Positions 24,159 through 36,235 of a stretch of 64,000 bases of DNA are shown here, in pieces. The translations under genes were made by a program, and so were the position numbers. Each line of letters begins with the position of its first letter. The first letter of the stretch is position 1. This stretch comes from Zygnema cylindricum. Its lineage: Eukaryota > Streptophyta > Zygnematophyceae > Zygnematales > Zygnemataceae. Location: assembly GCA_037447655.1 (NCBI GenBank), contig JBBHKE010001038.1, positions 287,565 to 351,564 of the forward strand, written 5' to 3'. Under the pieces are notes generated by a model. That model was not told where the DNA came from and ran no database searches. It saw only the letters and a list, made by a program, of their open reading frames with translations.

Positions 24159-25067
24159 GAGAGCCTATTTAATATTTGCTTTCAAAGGCAACGAAAATAT
24201 CATATATTATGTACACAATGAATTTTACAACACGTCGACATATCGAATATCGGCTATTTCGAGATGATAAGGAACACTAACTACTAGTGTTGGGTATCTA
24301 AGAATATTTGCCGATGTTCGATATATATCGAATTTCATGTACCCCATAATCGATATATCGCTTCGATATATCGAAAATCAAAATATCGCGATATATCGCA
24401 GATATATCTGCGATGCATCGTTTCGCCAATATATATCGAGGCTTTAAAAAAAAAAAAAAAACTATTCTTGCTACTGCTACTAGTAGTACTACTGCTGCTG
24501 CTGCCAGTACTAGTGCTACTGCAGTTCAGGATCATTACCCTCATCACCTCCCATGCTGCCTCCCATCCCTTGAGAATCCATGGAGAAAACTAAAAATGTA
24601 ACCTTTCTATAAAACTAGTCGCTGGAAATGGATAAGCAGTAATGGCTACCAATTTGCCGATTGGTAGATATTCCTGCCTGGAAGCCTGAAACGAACAGTC
24701 TGCAAATTAGTTTTTTTCAGTTTGACCAAATTAGTGTTAACTTATCGTGTGTGAAGTTCTCTGCGTGCTATTCAATTGTGATTAAACCAGTTTGACTTTT
24801 TTTGTTTAAACGTCCGACAAGCAAAGTCCGAAGGTCCGTCCTTATGGATGGTTAGCCGTGTAACCATCGGTAATGACGAATAGGTAAAGGTCGCTGACCA
24901 AAATATCTTTCCAATGTAAAAATCAAAAGAGGTACCTAAGAGTTCCCTACCCTCCGTCGTACCCTCCACTACTCCCATTACTAGGACTTGACGTCATCGT
25001 GATCATGACCGTCGTCGTCGTCATCATGATGATCATCGTCATCGTTCTTATCAAAAAAAAAAAAAAA

Positions 25068-25077
25068 NNNNNNNNNN
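25068..25077. other. assembly gap (10 N)
   Basis: Ten N bases directly follow a 15-base poly-A run. The length is probably a placeholder. The left part of the nested element M copy is missing at this point. Confidence 0.95.
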
Positions 25078-25374
25078 GACGCAAAGGCAAAGCGCAACTT
25101 CTTCAACCGTGAAACGGTACAGGGTGGAAGGCGGTACGTCTACAATGTCACGGTAAGACATGCGACGTCACACAAGCAGTTCCAAAAAATAACGTCCGAC
25201 AACACAGATTGTAGACGTTGACAACCGTCACAGGTATTGTCGACGTATACAATCGTCACAAACGTAACTTACGATACGTTCTTACACATAGGGACACTTG
25301 AAAAGCGGGTCCGCCGGATCCGCGCTAAAATACAAAGTAAGTTCGCTAAGTTACAAGTGCATGGGGACATACCC
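25078..25374 (-). mobile_element. element M fragment nested in the hAT-like element
   Basis: The minus strand matches 9218-9515 of the complete element M, including CATGGGGACATACCC at its terminus (followed by TAA) and all three ATTGTAKACGT-type motifs. The other end is lost in the N gap. Confidence 0.8.
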
Positions 25375-25747
25375 TAACCGAGGCCTCTGTAATACAGAAA
25401 TTTTGTTGTCCGTACTATAACAGGGACCTCCTGATGTAACCATACCCCAAATAAGTAATTATATGAATTATAGAATTAGTACTTTTTTGTCGGTTACATT
25501 TTGCGGCGTCTACCTTTAAGTCACGGAACCAAAATCACGTCGCATGTGGCGTGTCAGACAATTTGCCGTTTTCGCTAAAATAACATATTATATAAAAATA
25601 TAAAATATTAAATTTTAAAAAAGTACTATATATCGCGATGATTTATGTTGGTCTCGGTACGATATATCGAGGATTCTGCTCGATCGATATTCGATATATC
25701 GAATATCGAAATTATTGCGATATGAATTTACTCGATACCCAACACTA

Positions 25748-28436
25748 CAAACATGATACAAAAATGATATGATTCTATGTTTTATTTCAGGTATACATGT
25801 AATGGGTGGGGGGTACATCGTGAGGTCTCATAATTGTACGGGCAGCAATATTTCTTTAATACAGAGGACTCAGGGTGGTTTTCCATCAGGCGAAAAGTGG
25901 CGTAGTTTACAGAAATCCGCGACCCTCCGTACCAAATCATACCGTCTATTTTTTTTCATATGAAAAAACAACATTACAGAGAATCTTGCCGACTCTCCGA
26001 AGGTCTTGGAGGTAATACTGGCCGTCAAATGTTCATCTACGAGGAGTTCGCTTAATTTTTTTCTGTGACTATCAACCCACCTCGAGGAGGTGGGTTGGCA
26101 GATACAGAAAAAAAAAAATCGTGACACGCTGGACGATTAAGCTACATGTCATGATGGAAAACCAACGAAAAATTTTAAGATTTGCACATGACACGCGCTT
26201 TCCAAAATACAACCGAAATAAAAACGAAATTTCGTAACATTCCCTCGTCACGCTGTTTTCGGTAACTTATGTTCGTCACACTATTTCTCTCAAAGGACTT
26301 TCGTTATGTTCGAGAACTGAAACCCTAAAAAATGAGCTGGCGTACAGACAGCGTCTGCAAAAACTAAAAAGGTTTTGTCGTATGATTACTTCGTACACAG
26401 GTACATGGTACGTAAGTCAACATTTGAAGTTAAGTTTGTCGGTGCTACAAATCTGAAAGATATTCAATATCGGATCGTAGCTTGCGTGGCGCCAGTCAAT
26501 TTATAACACGTGGCTTACAGACTCTACGTGATGGAACATCAACTCAGGGTGAACCTCCATCAGGCGAAAAATGGGGTTGTTTACCGGAAAAAGTGCATTT
26601 CTGTACACATCCAGCTCATTGCCGTACAGTGCCGTACTGTTTTTTTTTTTTTTTTTTACAAACATGATTACTGTCGGCGCGTCAAGATTCTCCAAACTTT
26701 TGGGCGATAACATCAACCGTCCGATTATGACTTTTCGAAGCAAGAGGTCACGTCGTCCAGTGATTAATTACTCTCCTCAGGAGGAGAGTAGCCAATCACC
26801 GGACGTGTAAAACGTTTACGCGTGGAAAGGTGAAGTACAAGCCATGCGTCTTCAGACAGGCGGAAATCAGATACGACAAAAACCACAAAAAAAGTTTGTT
26901 GAAGAATGTGTCGTGTCGCCTCCACCACCATTCATCATCAACCGGAATTTGTTGCGCCTGTTGTCTTCAAAGTTCCGATATGGTTCCGATATATAAAGTT
27001 CCAATATATTTTGCATGTGAAAGGATTCCAGGGCATGAAAGACGTATGCACAAAAGGCAGCCACTTTTATTCACCTCAGAGGCGGACGCAGCAAGGTTTC
27101 AAAGTAAAAACGTTAAATCGGAGCCATGGATTAAAAAAGACAGCTGGTACATCGATGAAACATGAACGTTCCAATGGTACATTTGTGTACGTCTGTACAT
27201 CCATTTATTTTTGACAGATATATAAAAGTATAAAACCGTTGAAACAACAACAAAGCGGCTGGTTGTACGGATACTAGTTTAGATATTTCGCTTTTGGAAT
27301 CTTTGACGACGCTTGCCGTTAGAACAAAAATCTATGGGCATCCAATCGAAAGAAAGCACGTCCACAATTGACTCCTTGCTGACACGACCCGATGGAGAAG
27401 TGAAGAAATATTATTGCCACTAAACATATCCGTACGATTACTGTCGGCGCCTGATGGAGAAGCGACCTCAATCGTCCCGGTCTGTAGAGTTTGCCGTACA
27501 ATTACAGAAACGTATGATGGAACTTCACCCTCTGCCAAAGTAAGAGCATTGTTCCATTAGGCGATATTTGTAAACATCAAAAATTCGTTTACTAAAGCCA
27601 CCGTTCCATTGTGTCGGGTCAGTAACCGACATTTGTTTTTGCGTGGCACACTTTGATTTGGCCACGTAATAAAGGAATACGATTATGGTAATCTTTAGAG
27701 AATCTCTGGCAGCAAATTGTGACCACGTATTCGTACGAGCGAAGGTAAATGTGACTCGTACGACGTATTGAATAAAATTTGTATGGGCGGACGAAACTTA
27801 AGATTTGCAAAAGCGTACGAAAATGTCAAAATGGTTAGTGGATCGCGTGAAACAATATCCTCCATCAAAGATTTTTTTGCGTCTTCCGGTGGCCTCGCAT
27901 CCTCCCTGGCGGAAGGCACATGTCATATGCGAGGTGTACCCACCTGGTCGCGCGGTCGTCGTGGATATTTGTTCACTTTTCCACGAGGCACGATGCTATT
28001 CGTTTAGGCGCTAAGAATTGACCTACTCCGGGTCACTTGTTGCGACCTGAAATTGTCAGACGATGGAGTATCTGATTATGCATTCGACGGTCCACGTTTA
28101 CGCCCATAAACAAGGAGAATCAAATCCCATCATTCAGTAGGCTTGTTTTTCTGACATTTTATTTTTTTTGGTACGGTTCTGTACGAAAGAGTACGGATTT
28201 TTGTAGACAATGGCATCTTTCCCCTAATGGAACCTTAACCTAAGGGTTTTTTGTTTTCTTCTAAAACTTACCGCCGTACCGTAATTTTTAACTTACGCGG
28301 TATGGCATTAAGTTTTATGAGAAAACGACAGAAAAAAGCCACTTTGGCACATGGAGAAATACCCTGATACTATTTTAGATTTGGGGGGTAAAATTTAGGC
28401 GCGCCGATATAGTGTCATTGACGCTGCAGTATTAAC
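25748..28436. repeat. noncoding repeat tract with two long perfect hairpins
   Basis: Two diverged copies of one unit start near 25870 and 26535 (CAGGGTG ... CCATCAGGCGAAAA, then a poly-T run). Each has a strong hairpin about 200 bp on: CAACCCACCTC-GAG-GAGGTGGGTTG near 26080, and ACTCTCCTC-AG-GAGGAGAGT near 26770 with outer pairs GTGATT/AATCAC. GATGGAGAAG blocks recur inverted near 27390 and 27460. Short open frames show no domain. Confidence 0.55.
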
Positions 28437-29285
28437 TAGTGTTGGGTATTGAGGACCGTTTGCCGATATTCGATATATATCGAATTTCAGGTACCCGATA
28501 ATCGATATATCGCTTCGATATATCAATTTCAAATCATCGCGATATATTTCAGATATATCGCCAATATACCGTATCGCCAATATATCGAAGCTTTAAAAAA
28601 AAAAAAAAAAAAATCTCACAGGTTATCAAAGTCACGTAACTTCTGACAAAGTGACTGTAAAATCTTTGTCGGAAAGAAATACGGTTTTTTCCCGAAAGTC
28701 AGCAGTTTGAAGGAGATCTATGAGGTACATTGATGAGGTACTTTTGTGAAGTACACGTACATCATACGCAAGTACGATTTTCCAGACGAAAAAGGTCGGT
28801 TTCCAGATATTTGATGATTTGTTAGATTTGATAGTCAGCTTACGTGGAACCGCTCATATCAAAACACGTATGTAAAACTTATTTACAAACGATACTTGAT
28901 GTACCCGAGGCCTCTGTAATACATAAATTTTGTTGCCCGTACTATTACAGAGACCTCTTCGTGTAACCATACCCCGAATAAGTAATCATTATAATTATAG
29001 AATTAGTATTTTTTTGTCGGTTACATTTTGCGGCGTCTTCCTTTAAGTCACGGAACCAAAATCACGGCGTACGTGGCGTATTGGACAATTTGACTTTTCC
29101 GCTAAAATAACATATTATATAAAAAAATAAAAATATTAAATTTAAAAAATACTGTATATCGCGATATATATCGCGATGGTTTATCTTGGTCTCGGTACGA
29201 TATATCGAAGATTCTTCTCGATCGATAATCGATATATCGAATATCGAGATTATCGCGATATGAATTTACGCGATACCCAACACTA
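28437..29285. mobile_element. hAT-like element, TAGTGTTGGGTA termini, 849 bp
   Basis: Begins TAGTGTTGGGTATT and ends ATACCCAACACTA. It shares its right 370 bp with the element at 24285-25747 and has the same CGATATATCG-rich subterminal zones. No transposase frame and no obvious 8-bp duplication. Confidence 0.72.
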
Positions 29286-30308
29286 TGCATTGGTATCGAA
29301 CTGGTATCAACATTCGGGTTTTTATGGGATACCATACAAATCTCTAATTTAAAGTGATACATATCAAAGCGCGGTTGTCGATTTCGGATTTTATGTATCT
29401 AGGATATTTTAACATCTTTTGCACTTCAATTAGCCTTGGTTTACAAAAGCAATCAATAGAATATGGGTAAAATCTGTAATGATATGATCATTTTGATGTT
29501 TTTTTTCTGATTTTGTTCGTTATAATTCATCCTTTTGGTATGAAGAAATTTCTTTTTGGTAGTGATTAGTTTTGTACTCTTAAGTTTTTATTTTTTAGCT
29601 TATGTTTTAGTTGTTATTATAATATTCCTTAGATTATTGCCAAAGTCAATGCACTTTAAAAATTATAATTGCGACCAATTGGAAATTGAAATTGCAGAGT
29701 CTTCTATTAATCGTCTAACATTTAGTTGACAAGGAATGAAGATGCTTGGTTTGTAGTTCCATGAGACAAACCGAATATGACATTTTAAAAGTTAAAAAAT
29801 AGGTATTTTTTGCAAATTCGACGCCTATAGATCATTAGCAATCGTAGGGAAAAATAAGCTAAGTAAAAGTGAAAAGTACTTCGGTATACATTGCCCCCCT
29901 ACCCATCTTTATTGGAGTGAATAACAGCACTGTACTTCCCTCGGGAATGTTTCTAGCCTAAAATCATAAAATGGTGTTAACAACTCTATTTAAGGTCGTA
30001 CGCTAATACATGCAACGTCTTTTGCGGTACTATGGTATTACATATCCAATTTCTCTTTAACAATATTTATCCATAACGTTAAAAATTGGCAGTTTAATAA
30101 TCGCAACTTCTAGAAAACTGACGTAGTAACATTTTCAGCACAAGACATATTATTTTTCTTTAATATAGGTTGCATGGGCATAGATCGTACCAAGCGAATC
30201 ATGGGCAACGATTTGAAACCCCGCGCAAATTCCCATAATGAATCGGAGCCGTCCGCTCACTCCTTTAAACTGGTGCGTAGAATTTTCACTAGACGACAAA
30301 CTCTTTTT
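29286..30308. other. intergenic, nothing recognised
   Basis: AT-rich. About 30165-30262 and 30783-30915 are diverged direct repeats (GCATGGGCATAGA ... CGGAGCCGTCCG) that flank the hAT-like element at 30317-30773. Confidence 0.5.
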
Positions 30309-30316
30309 CACCAAAT

Positions 30317-30773
30317 CATAGTTCAAAAGTAGGTGACCGTACGCCCATACAATATGCCTATTGTATGCAAAACATACAATATGGCCTTAAGACCCATATT
30401 GTATTGACCGCAAAATGAAATAAAATAGTAACATGGTTGAGTTGCACATCGATCGATAGAGAATTAAACGTCATGTCTAAATTTGAAAAAAAAATCGGAC
30501 AAAAAAATCTTTTTCTGTGAGTTTTGAGCGACTTTTTATTTAAACCGTCAGATTCGGATGATCTGACGGTCGTTGATGAAAGTAACGATCTAAGAAGATC
30601 ACATGAAAAGCCCATAACACAACTTACGATAGGACTATCGTCAGATTCTGACAATCGGACGGTCGCTAATGAAAGTAGCGATCTAAGAAGATCACATGAA
30701 AAGCCCATAACACAACTCACGCTAAAGGCGGCCTACAAAAGGCCTACCAAAAAACGCCTACTTTTGAACTATG
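30317..30773. mobile_element. element X: 457-bp hAT-type nonautonomous transposon
   Basis: Termini CATAGTTCAAAAGTAGG and its exact inverse are flanked by a perfect 8-bp duplication CACCAAAT (30309-30316 and 30774-30781), the hAT signature. The interior has two 93-bp direct copies (GATCTAAGAAGATCACATGA at 30587 and 30680). A broken copy lies at 52990-53266, and its other end at 55870-55967 and 58763-58860. Confidence 0.88.
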
Positions 30774-31058
30774 CACCAAATAAAGGTTTGCTTGCATGGG
30801 CATAGAATCGTATCATAGATATGACGTGGGCAAGTGGATCCATAGGGCAGCGATTTTAAAACAAAGGTTATCTCACGAGAGTTTCCCAGACTCAATCGGA
30901 GCCGTCCGATGGTGTGAGATTAAAGATTAATTTTGCGTTTTCGTCTATCACTTCGCGCTTTTCGTGCGTTTCTTGCGTTTCATTTGAATGTGAAAGGGGA
31001 TTTTTTTTTGTAATTCTCCCAGCTTCGTGGGATATGCCCGGAAGTTCCGAACGACTTA

Positions 31059-31807
31059 GTGTACGGTTCCATGTGGCTAAGTACAGGTTTTTTTTGTCGT
31101 TATCCTTTGTAACTTAGTGCCGTACTGCCTAAGTTTAAATCTTCGCAAATTTGTAGAGAACAATTTGCGTCATCCGCGAACTTAAGATGTACGAAATTTT
31201 GTCAACTTGCATTTTTTCGACCCATTGTCACGTCATCTTCAAACTTATCATAAACCACATCGGCAATGTGTTAAGCAAAGTAGTACCAATAAGAAAACAT
31301 ATTCCCGCGTGTGAAAAGTTTTTAGAAGCTTTTAACGACGAAAAAAATTATAGGGCTGTTTTTTTGTTTGCTTGCATGTTGTAGGTTTTTTTTTTTTGCA
31401 GGGGTCTCGATGCTGCAGTGTCATTTCACGCAAAGTTGAAAATTTTGCGAAGGTGAAAAATCTGCAAAGTCATGGCGGCCGGACGGGAGAGGTTTGCGCA
31501 AAGGCATGTCGTACAGCCACGGCTGCAAGGCTGTACGTCTACGATGTCACGCAATGACATGCGACATGCCAAATCGTTTCAAAAAAAACGATGTGTCTTG
31601 CGACGCTTCAAAAAGTTTCGGAAAAATACGCAAAGATAAATTGTACACGGTGACAGCTGTCACGGGTATTGTCGACGTATACAATCGTCACAAACTTAAG
31701 TAACAATTTCGAGTAAACACATAGAGGCACCTGAAATCCGGGTCCGCCGGATCCGCGCTAAAATACAAAGTAAGTTCGCTAAGTTACAAGTACATAGGGC
31801 CGTACCC
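31059..31807 (-). mobile_element. element M copy, 749 bp
   Basis: On the minus strand it follows the complete copy at 9218-9994: terminus GGGTACGGCCCTATGTAC at the right, GTGTACGGTTCCATGTG at the left, the CCGCCGGATCCGCGC block near 31750, and the AAATTTGTAGAGAACAATTT block near 31155. TTA and TAA flank it, so the target duplication is imperfect. The iterated ATTGTAKACGT motif is partly eroded. Confidence 0.75.
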
Positions 31808-31959
31808 TAAAATGCAGCATCAGCAAATTCCATAGAAAGGAGATATACGTTTTGCCAAAGATATCTTAAGATACGATAGGATAAGCGTATTTAAAGAAAA
31901 AGGAAACGAAATTCACCGGTTTTCCCAGAAGAGGCATAAGCAAAGGAAATCTTAAAAAC

Positions 31960-32690
31960 TACCCGCCATTAATATGCAAGCGCCAATTTAACAGATATTC
32001 AGTATCGTTCAAGACAGATTCACCATAAAGAGTGTGGATATAAACTGCAGGAATAGCACCAATACTAATTGATCTCAGGCAAATGCTCCCCAAACCTCCT
32101 CTCTCACGTTGAAAGAAAGAGAAGAGGGAGGGAAAAGGGAGGGGGGGAGGACGGGAGGGAGGGAGACAGAGAAAGAGAGACGGTTTCAACTGACTATTCA
32201 GTAGACATAAACTATCCCCGGTTCCTCAGTTGCTTGCGAGAGACCAGGTTGTTTCTCAAAAGAGAAACCTATTATCTCAAAATAGAGAGCAAGAGAGGGA
32301 AGGGAGGAGGGAGAGAGGAGGGGAGGGAGGGAGGGAAAACAAAGACGCTTTCGACCAATTATTCAAAAAACAAAACCATCCCAAGAAACTCAGTTGCTTG
32401 CAAAAAAGAAACAGTCTGTTCTCATTCCTTCTCAAAGGAATCTGCTCTCAAATTGAGAGAGAGAGAGAGAAGAGGGAGAAAGAGAGGGAGCGAGCAAACG
32501 AAGGGAGGGAGCGAGGGAGAGAGAGAGAGAGAGGGAGGCTGTCAACATACTATTCGACGGACATAAACTATTCCCAAATCCTCAGTTGCTTGCAAAAAAT
32601 AAAAAGTTTCCTTAACAAAGAAATCTCCTCCCCCAAAATGAGAGAGAGAACAGACATGGAGAGAGGGACAGAGGGAGAGAGAGAGAGAGA

Positions 32691-32745
<55 letters not shown>

Positions 32746-32810
32746 CGAGAGACAGAGAGCAAGAGAGAAAGAGAGGGAGAGAGAGAGAAAGAGAAATTCT
32801 CGGCGTCGGT
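31960..32810. repeat. compound tandem repeat: hairpin core plus purine (GA) tract
   Basis: Cores with CTCAGTTGCTTGC occur at about 32225, 32389 and 32581, and a diverged first core lies near 32034. Each is followed by a GA-rich tract of growing length, ending in a near-pure (GA)n around 32696-32742. Each core also carries a small inverted repeat (GTTTCTC/GAGAAAC at 32251-32268, ATTCCTT/AAGGAAT at 32424-32441). Long open frames on both strands over this region are Arg/Glu or Ser/Leu runs produced by the repeat, not genes. Confidence 0.75.
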
Positions 32811-33315
32811 TTAAGAAATAGGTCGCGGTCGCGTGCACGAGAAGCGCGCGAAAACAAAAAATAACAAATGATATTAAAACGAACATTGTAGATTATCGAA
32901 ACCGACAAAGTTACGCGGCAGAAAAATACAGATACGTACGCTTTGCAAACCTTTTGTATGGAAACGATTTCCTTTTGATTAGAACGAGTACGCCATCTTT
33001 AATTAGGGATTGCCCTCTAATTCAAGGAAATATTCAAATATATACTGCTTTATATGTATATTTAGAACAAATATTAATCTCAGGCGAACCGAGATTTTTC
33101 CGTACCTTAATAGGCACGGACAGAGGCAATGTCCGTACTTATTTTCGACTGGAGTACGGAAGGTACATTTAGGTACATTTTGGATTCTTAGATGTACGGA
33201 CATCTCTCTGTCCGACGAAGATTCGCCCAACCCTAACTACAGCAAACCACCACTTCAGGGGATAAATTACTGCAGATATCCCCGCCCCCGTTGGATAAGC
33301 TCCAGTACTATACAG
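32811..33315. other. intergenic, nothing recognised
   Basis: Short overlapping frames without domain signatures; GTAC-rich, as in other transposon-derived tracts of the window. Confidence 0.4.
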
Positions 33316-33537
33316 TACACCGCGCATCGTTATTAGTGTCAACGACTCTAATTTGGGTTCTTAAAATTTTGATTTTTTTCCAAAAATAGTGTACATGATT
33401 TTCAAAATTAAATAAGCAACGCTATTTAAAGAAGTGGACCATAATCTCCCACGTTTCTTGCACTAAATTAGAATTGTTAACACTAATTTTTCTTTTACAC
33501 TATTTAAACCTTGACACTAATAACGATGCGCGGTGTA
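33316..33537. mobile_element. 222-bp MITE, CACCGCGAATCG family
   Basis: Starts TACACCGCGCATCGTTATTA and ends TAATAACGATGCGCGGTGTA: near-perfect terminal inverted repeats bounded by TA. Confidence 0.85.
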
Positions 33538-33781
33538 CCACCGCGAATCGTTATTAGCGTCAAGGTTTTTTTTGCCACTTAAAACATCTTTCCTCCGTAC
33601 ACCTTTATCGGATTGTGTATCTGACGGTTGCGATTGAAAGGTTCAAAATTAAATAAGCAACGCTATTTAAAGAAGTGGACCATAATCTCCCACGTTTCTT
33701 GCACTAAATTAGAATTGTTAACACTAATTTTTCTTTTACACTATTTAAACCTTGACGCTAATAACGATTCGCGGTGGTGTA
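33538..33781. mobile_element. second MITE abutting the first
   Basis: It starts CACCGCGAATCGTTATTAGC directly at the end of the previous copy and ends TAATAACGATTCGCGGTG. Its right 130 bp duplicate the right 130 bp of its neighbour (from AAATTAAATAAGCAACGC). Insertion into, or recombination with, the neighbouring MITE is likely. Confidence 0.75.
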
Positions 33782-35999
33782 CTTACCTGTATAGGTTCAT
33801 CTGCAGTTTCGTACCGTATGCAATCCAATTTTTTGTCTTTTTGCGTTTTTTTGAGGAGTCCTTTTCACGCCCTATTGTACCGTTTCCTCCTTCGGCAGCA
33901 TGGGTTCCACAGTTTTCTGCCCTTGTCTGTACTCGGACGAAACTTTAATCTAGGTTGGCGATTCTGTACTGTCGTGTAGCGTAGTCAACTTTAATTGTAT
34001 AAAGAGCTTCTGTGGATCGCACCTGATGTGGACTGAATCTAGTATTCTTTAGCATGTTAGAGCGATTTTTTATGAAACAGAGGGGCTTTCGTTTTAGGGT
34101 TTTCCGACGCAAATAGTTAAGGGATCCATGAGCACCATTCGTTCCAGACAACAAATCGTAGTCCAGTTTTCGCCAGCCGTAGAAGCCAGTAATAGAAACG
34201 TTTTTGCCATTAAAAATTGGACGCGTGTAAGGTGTCAAGATTGAATGTCGGTGCTGTCGACTGATATAAGTACGGAAAGAACAAAAAACGTTAAAAAATT
34301 TCTCAAACACACACAAAAAAAGAAACGAAGAAAACAAAGACCACCGATCTAAATTTTTACCATCGCCCGTTTGTACACCTAAAAGTGCATACGTGACTGT
34401 TTTTGATTTGTTGTGAAATGTTCCAAGGAAAAGACGAGTTTTTCCTTCTCCGTTACCATTAATGCATATACGACAGCAAAACCGCTGACTCTCGGTTTCC
34501 ATGATTTTATTGAGCACGCAGGTACACAATAGTACCATATGACATTATGATTATCCTGGGCGGACTTTCTTTGTATGTTCGCATCGTACAATGGAGCGTT
34601 GACATTTTGTACGGCCGGTGCTATGTCCTTCTTCCGGTTTGTCCTTTGATTCGCGATCCAAACCAAACGTCACATGTCCCAAAATAGGTTCGTAATCCTG
34701 AGATCGACAAAAGAAGCAGTATAAAAATAGAATAAATCCATTGCAAATTATTTATACCCCTCAAAACGTTTCTCTTGGACCTTTTTGTTCCATATTGATA
34801 GCTACTAGTTATAATTTATTAAGCTGGGAAGAAGATTGGCGGCTGTAGATGTTTCTACGTTTTTTGTTGCGGATTTTGAGATTTTCGGTTGATGTGTGAC
34901 AGATGTAGACGTTTCTATTCACGACTGCTGGTTTGAGTTTTGTACTTTTGATTGATATTCATCAGAGTCATTTCTAAAGTCAAAAGGTAGGACTTCCATT
35001 TATCATTTTTACCATTTTTTACCTTTTTTTGACCATTTTTTGTAGAATCTTAGCAGGAATTCGTTTCCAGCGCAATCTTAGCTGACAGTTGGATATTATT
35101 AGTACAGGAAATTTGTTTAACTTTCTCAAATTTCTTGTCTGGAATTAACCGCAAAAAGATATTATCGCGTTTTGCTATCTGTTTTATTAAAAATTATTTT
35201 AGGGTTTTCAGTCTACCAAAGGTGAATATTCTGGAACCTTCTTGGTGTGATTTTTGTTTTTGAAAAGCTGTTCATTTAACAATTGCAAGATGCCTTTTTA
35301 GAGTTTTAAATATATGAAATTGCAGCTGAAAGGTGTCTGGAACTATCGTACTATGTTTTTTGTCTTTTAGTAAATCTTTACTGAAAGCAAGTAGACGTCA
35401 GTATTCACATGGTTTTAAAGAAATATTGGACTGTTTTTTCTCTGTAATTCCTATTTATGTCCATTCCTTTTTATGTTCGAATCTTCCACGTTTCCATAAA
35501 ACTGTAAAAAAATAGCCACAGCTGTCTTTGGTTTATGAAATCTGACTTTCTTTTTATCTTTTGCTGCAGAGATAAAGCACATCATTTCCATAGACGTAAA
35601 TGTCAAAACATTTTTTTGGAGATATTAAGTCTTAGCCAATTGGAGATATTCCCTAAGCACATATTTGAATGCAGGCTTTAAGAAGGAGAATATTTCTTTT
35701 AAAGGGTTAAAAATCTATTATTGCGGGGGAATTCTGCGTAGAAATTTCGGAAAGTACTTTAGAGAGAATCGAATAATTTTTGCTTTTTGTAAAGCCTTTC
35801 CAAAATTGCTTTCAAGCTATCTGAGCGTATGGCCACGAAAAGGAGTAGAAAGTCAACACTAGTATTTGTTGGAAAATCTTTTTCTGCGACTGTTTTATTT
35901 GCCCTGATTGGTCCAATTGCTTCAATTTCTCCTATTTTCATTTCTTTTTTTCTCCTCTCTGTCTTTTGCCAATTAGTATCTCTCCCTTTGAACAGGTAG
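33782..35999. other. intergenic; one unexplained 197-codon open frame
   Basis: A minus-strand frame at 33945-34538 (197 codons) is the longest unexplained frame here. It has no domain I recognise, and its Cys-rich start and Phe-rich middle could include an unspliced intron (GT near 34357, AG near 34260). The rest (34700-36000) is AT-rich with poly-T runs and nothing recognisable. Confidence 0.3.
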
Positions 36000-36235
36000 C
36001 AAGTGGGAGAGAGTCAAAGAAGAGTAGAGAGGGAGAGGAAGAGGGAGAGAGAGGTAGAGAGAGAGAGAGAGAAAGAAGGTGAAAGAGACAGAAGCTGACA
36101 GAGTTTGAGACAAAGGAGCGACCTGGAAAGGGAGACAAAGAGGGAAACAGAGAGACGGAGCAAGAGAGACAAGGATACAGATAGACAGTTGTAGAAACAG
36201 GCAGTATCAATAGAGTCGAGGAGGCAGGTAATATC
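36000..36235 (+). promoter_or_regulatory. GA-rich leader upstream of the RING-H2 gene
   Basis: About 235 bp of nearly continuous GAGA/GGGAGA purines end at the start codon at 36236. In plants such GA tracts near starts are bound by BBR/BPC proteins; that role here is inference. The tract probably forms the 5' untranslated leader. Confidence 0.5.

Larger units (their letters stand above)
24285..25747. mobile_element. hAT-like element, TAGTGTTGGGTA termini, with nested insertion and gap
   Basis: Termini TAGTGTTGGGTATC and GATACCCAACACTA are inverted. Subterminal zones are packed with CGATATATCG-type palindromes. The right part from 25378 is the same as the sister element at 28911-29285 (AGGCCTCTGTAATAC, TTTTGCGGCGTCT blocks). 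A fragment of element M and a run of N interrupt it. The end sequence fits hAT, but no clear 8-bp target duplication is visible. Confidence 0.7.

Noticed and set aside
32069-32908. Long Arg/Glu-rich and Leu/Ser-rich open frames (165, 194, 114 and 98 codons)
   Set aside because: They follow the GA/CT repeat in several frames and on both strands; low complexity explains the lack of stops.
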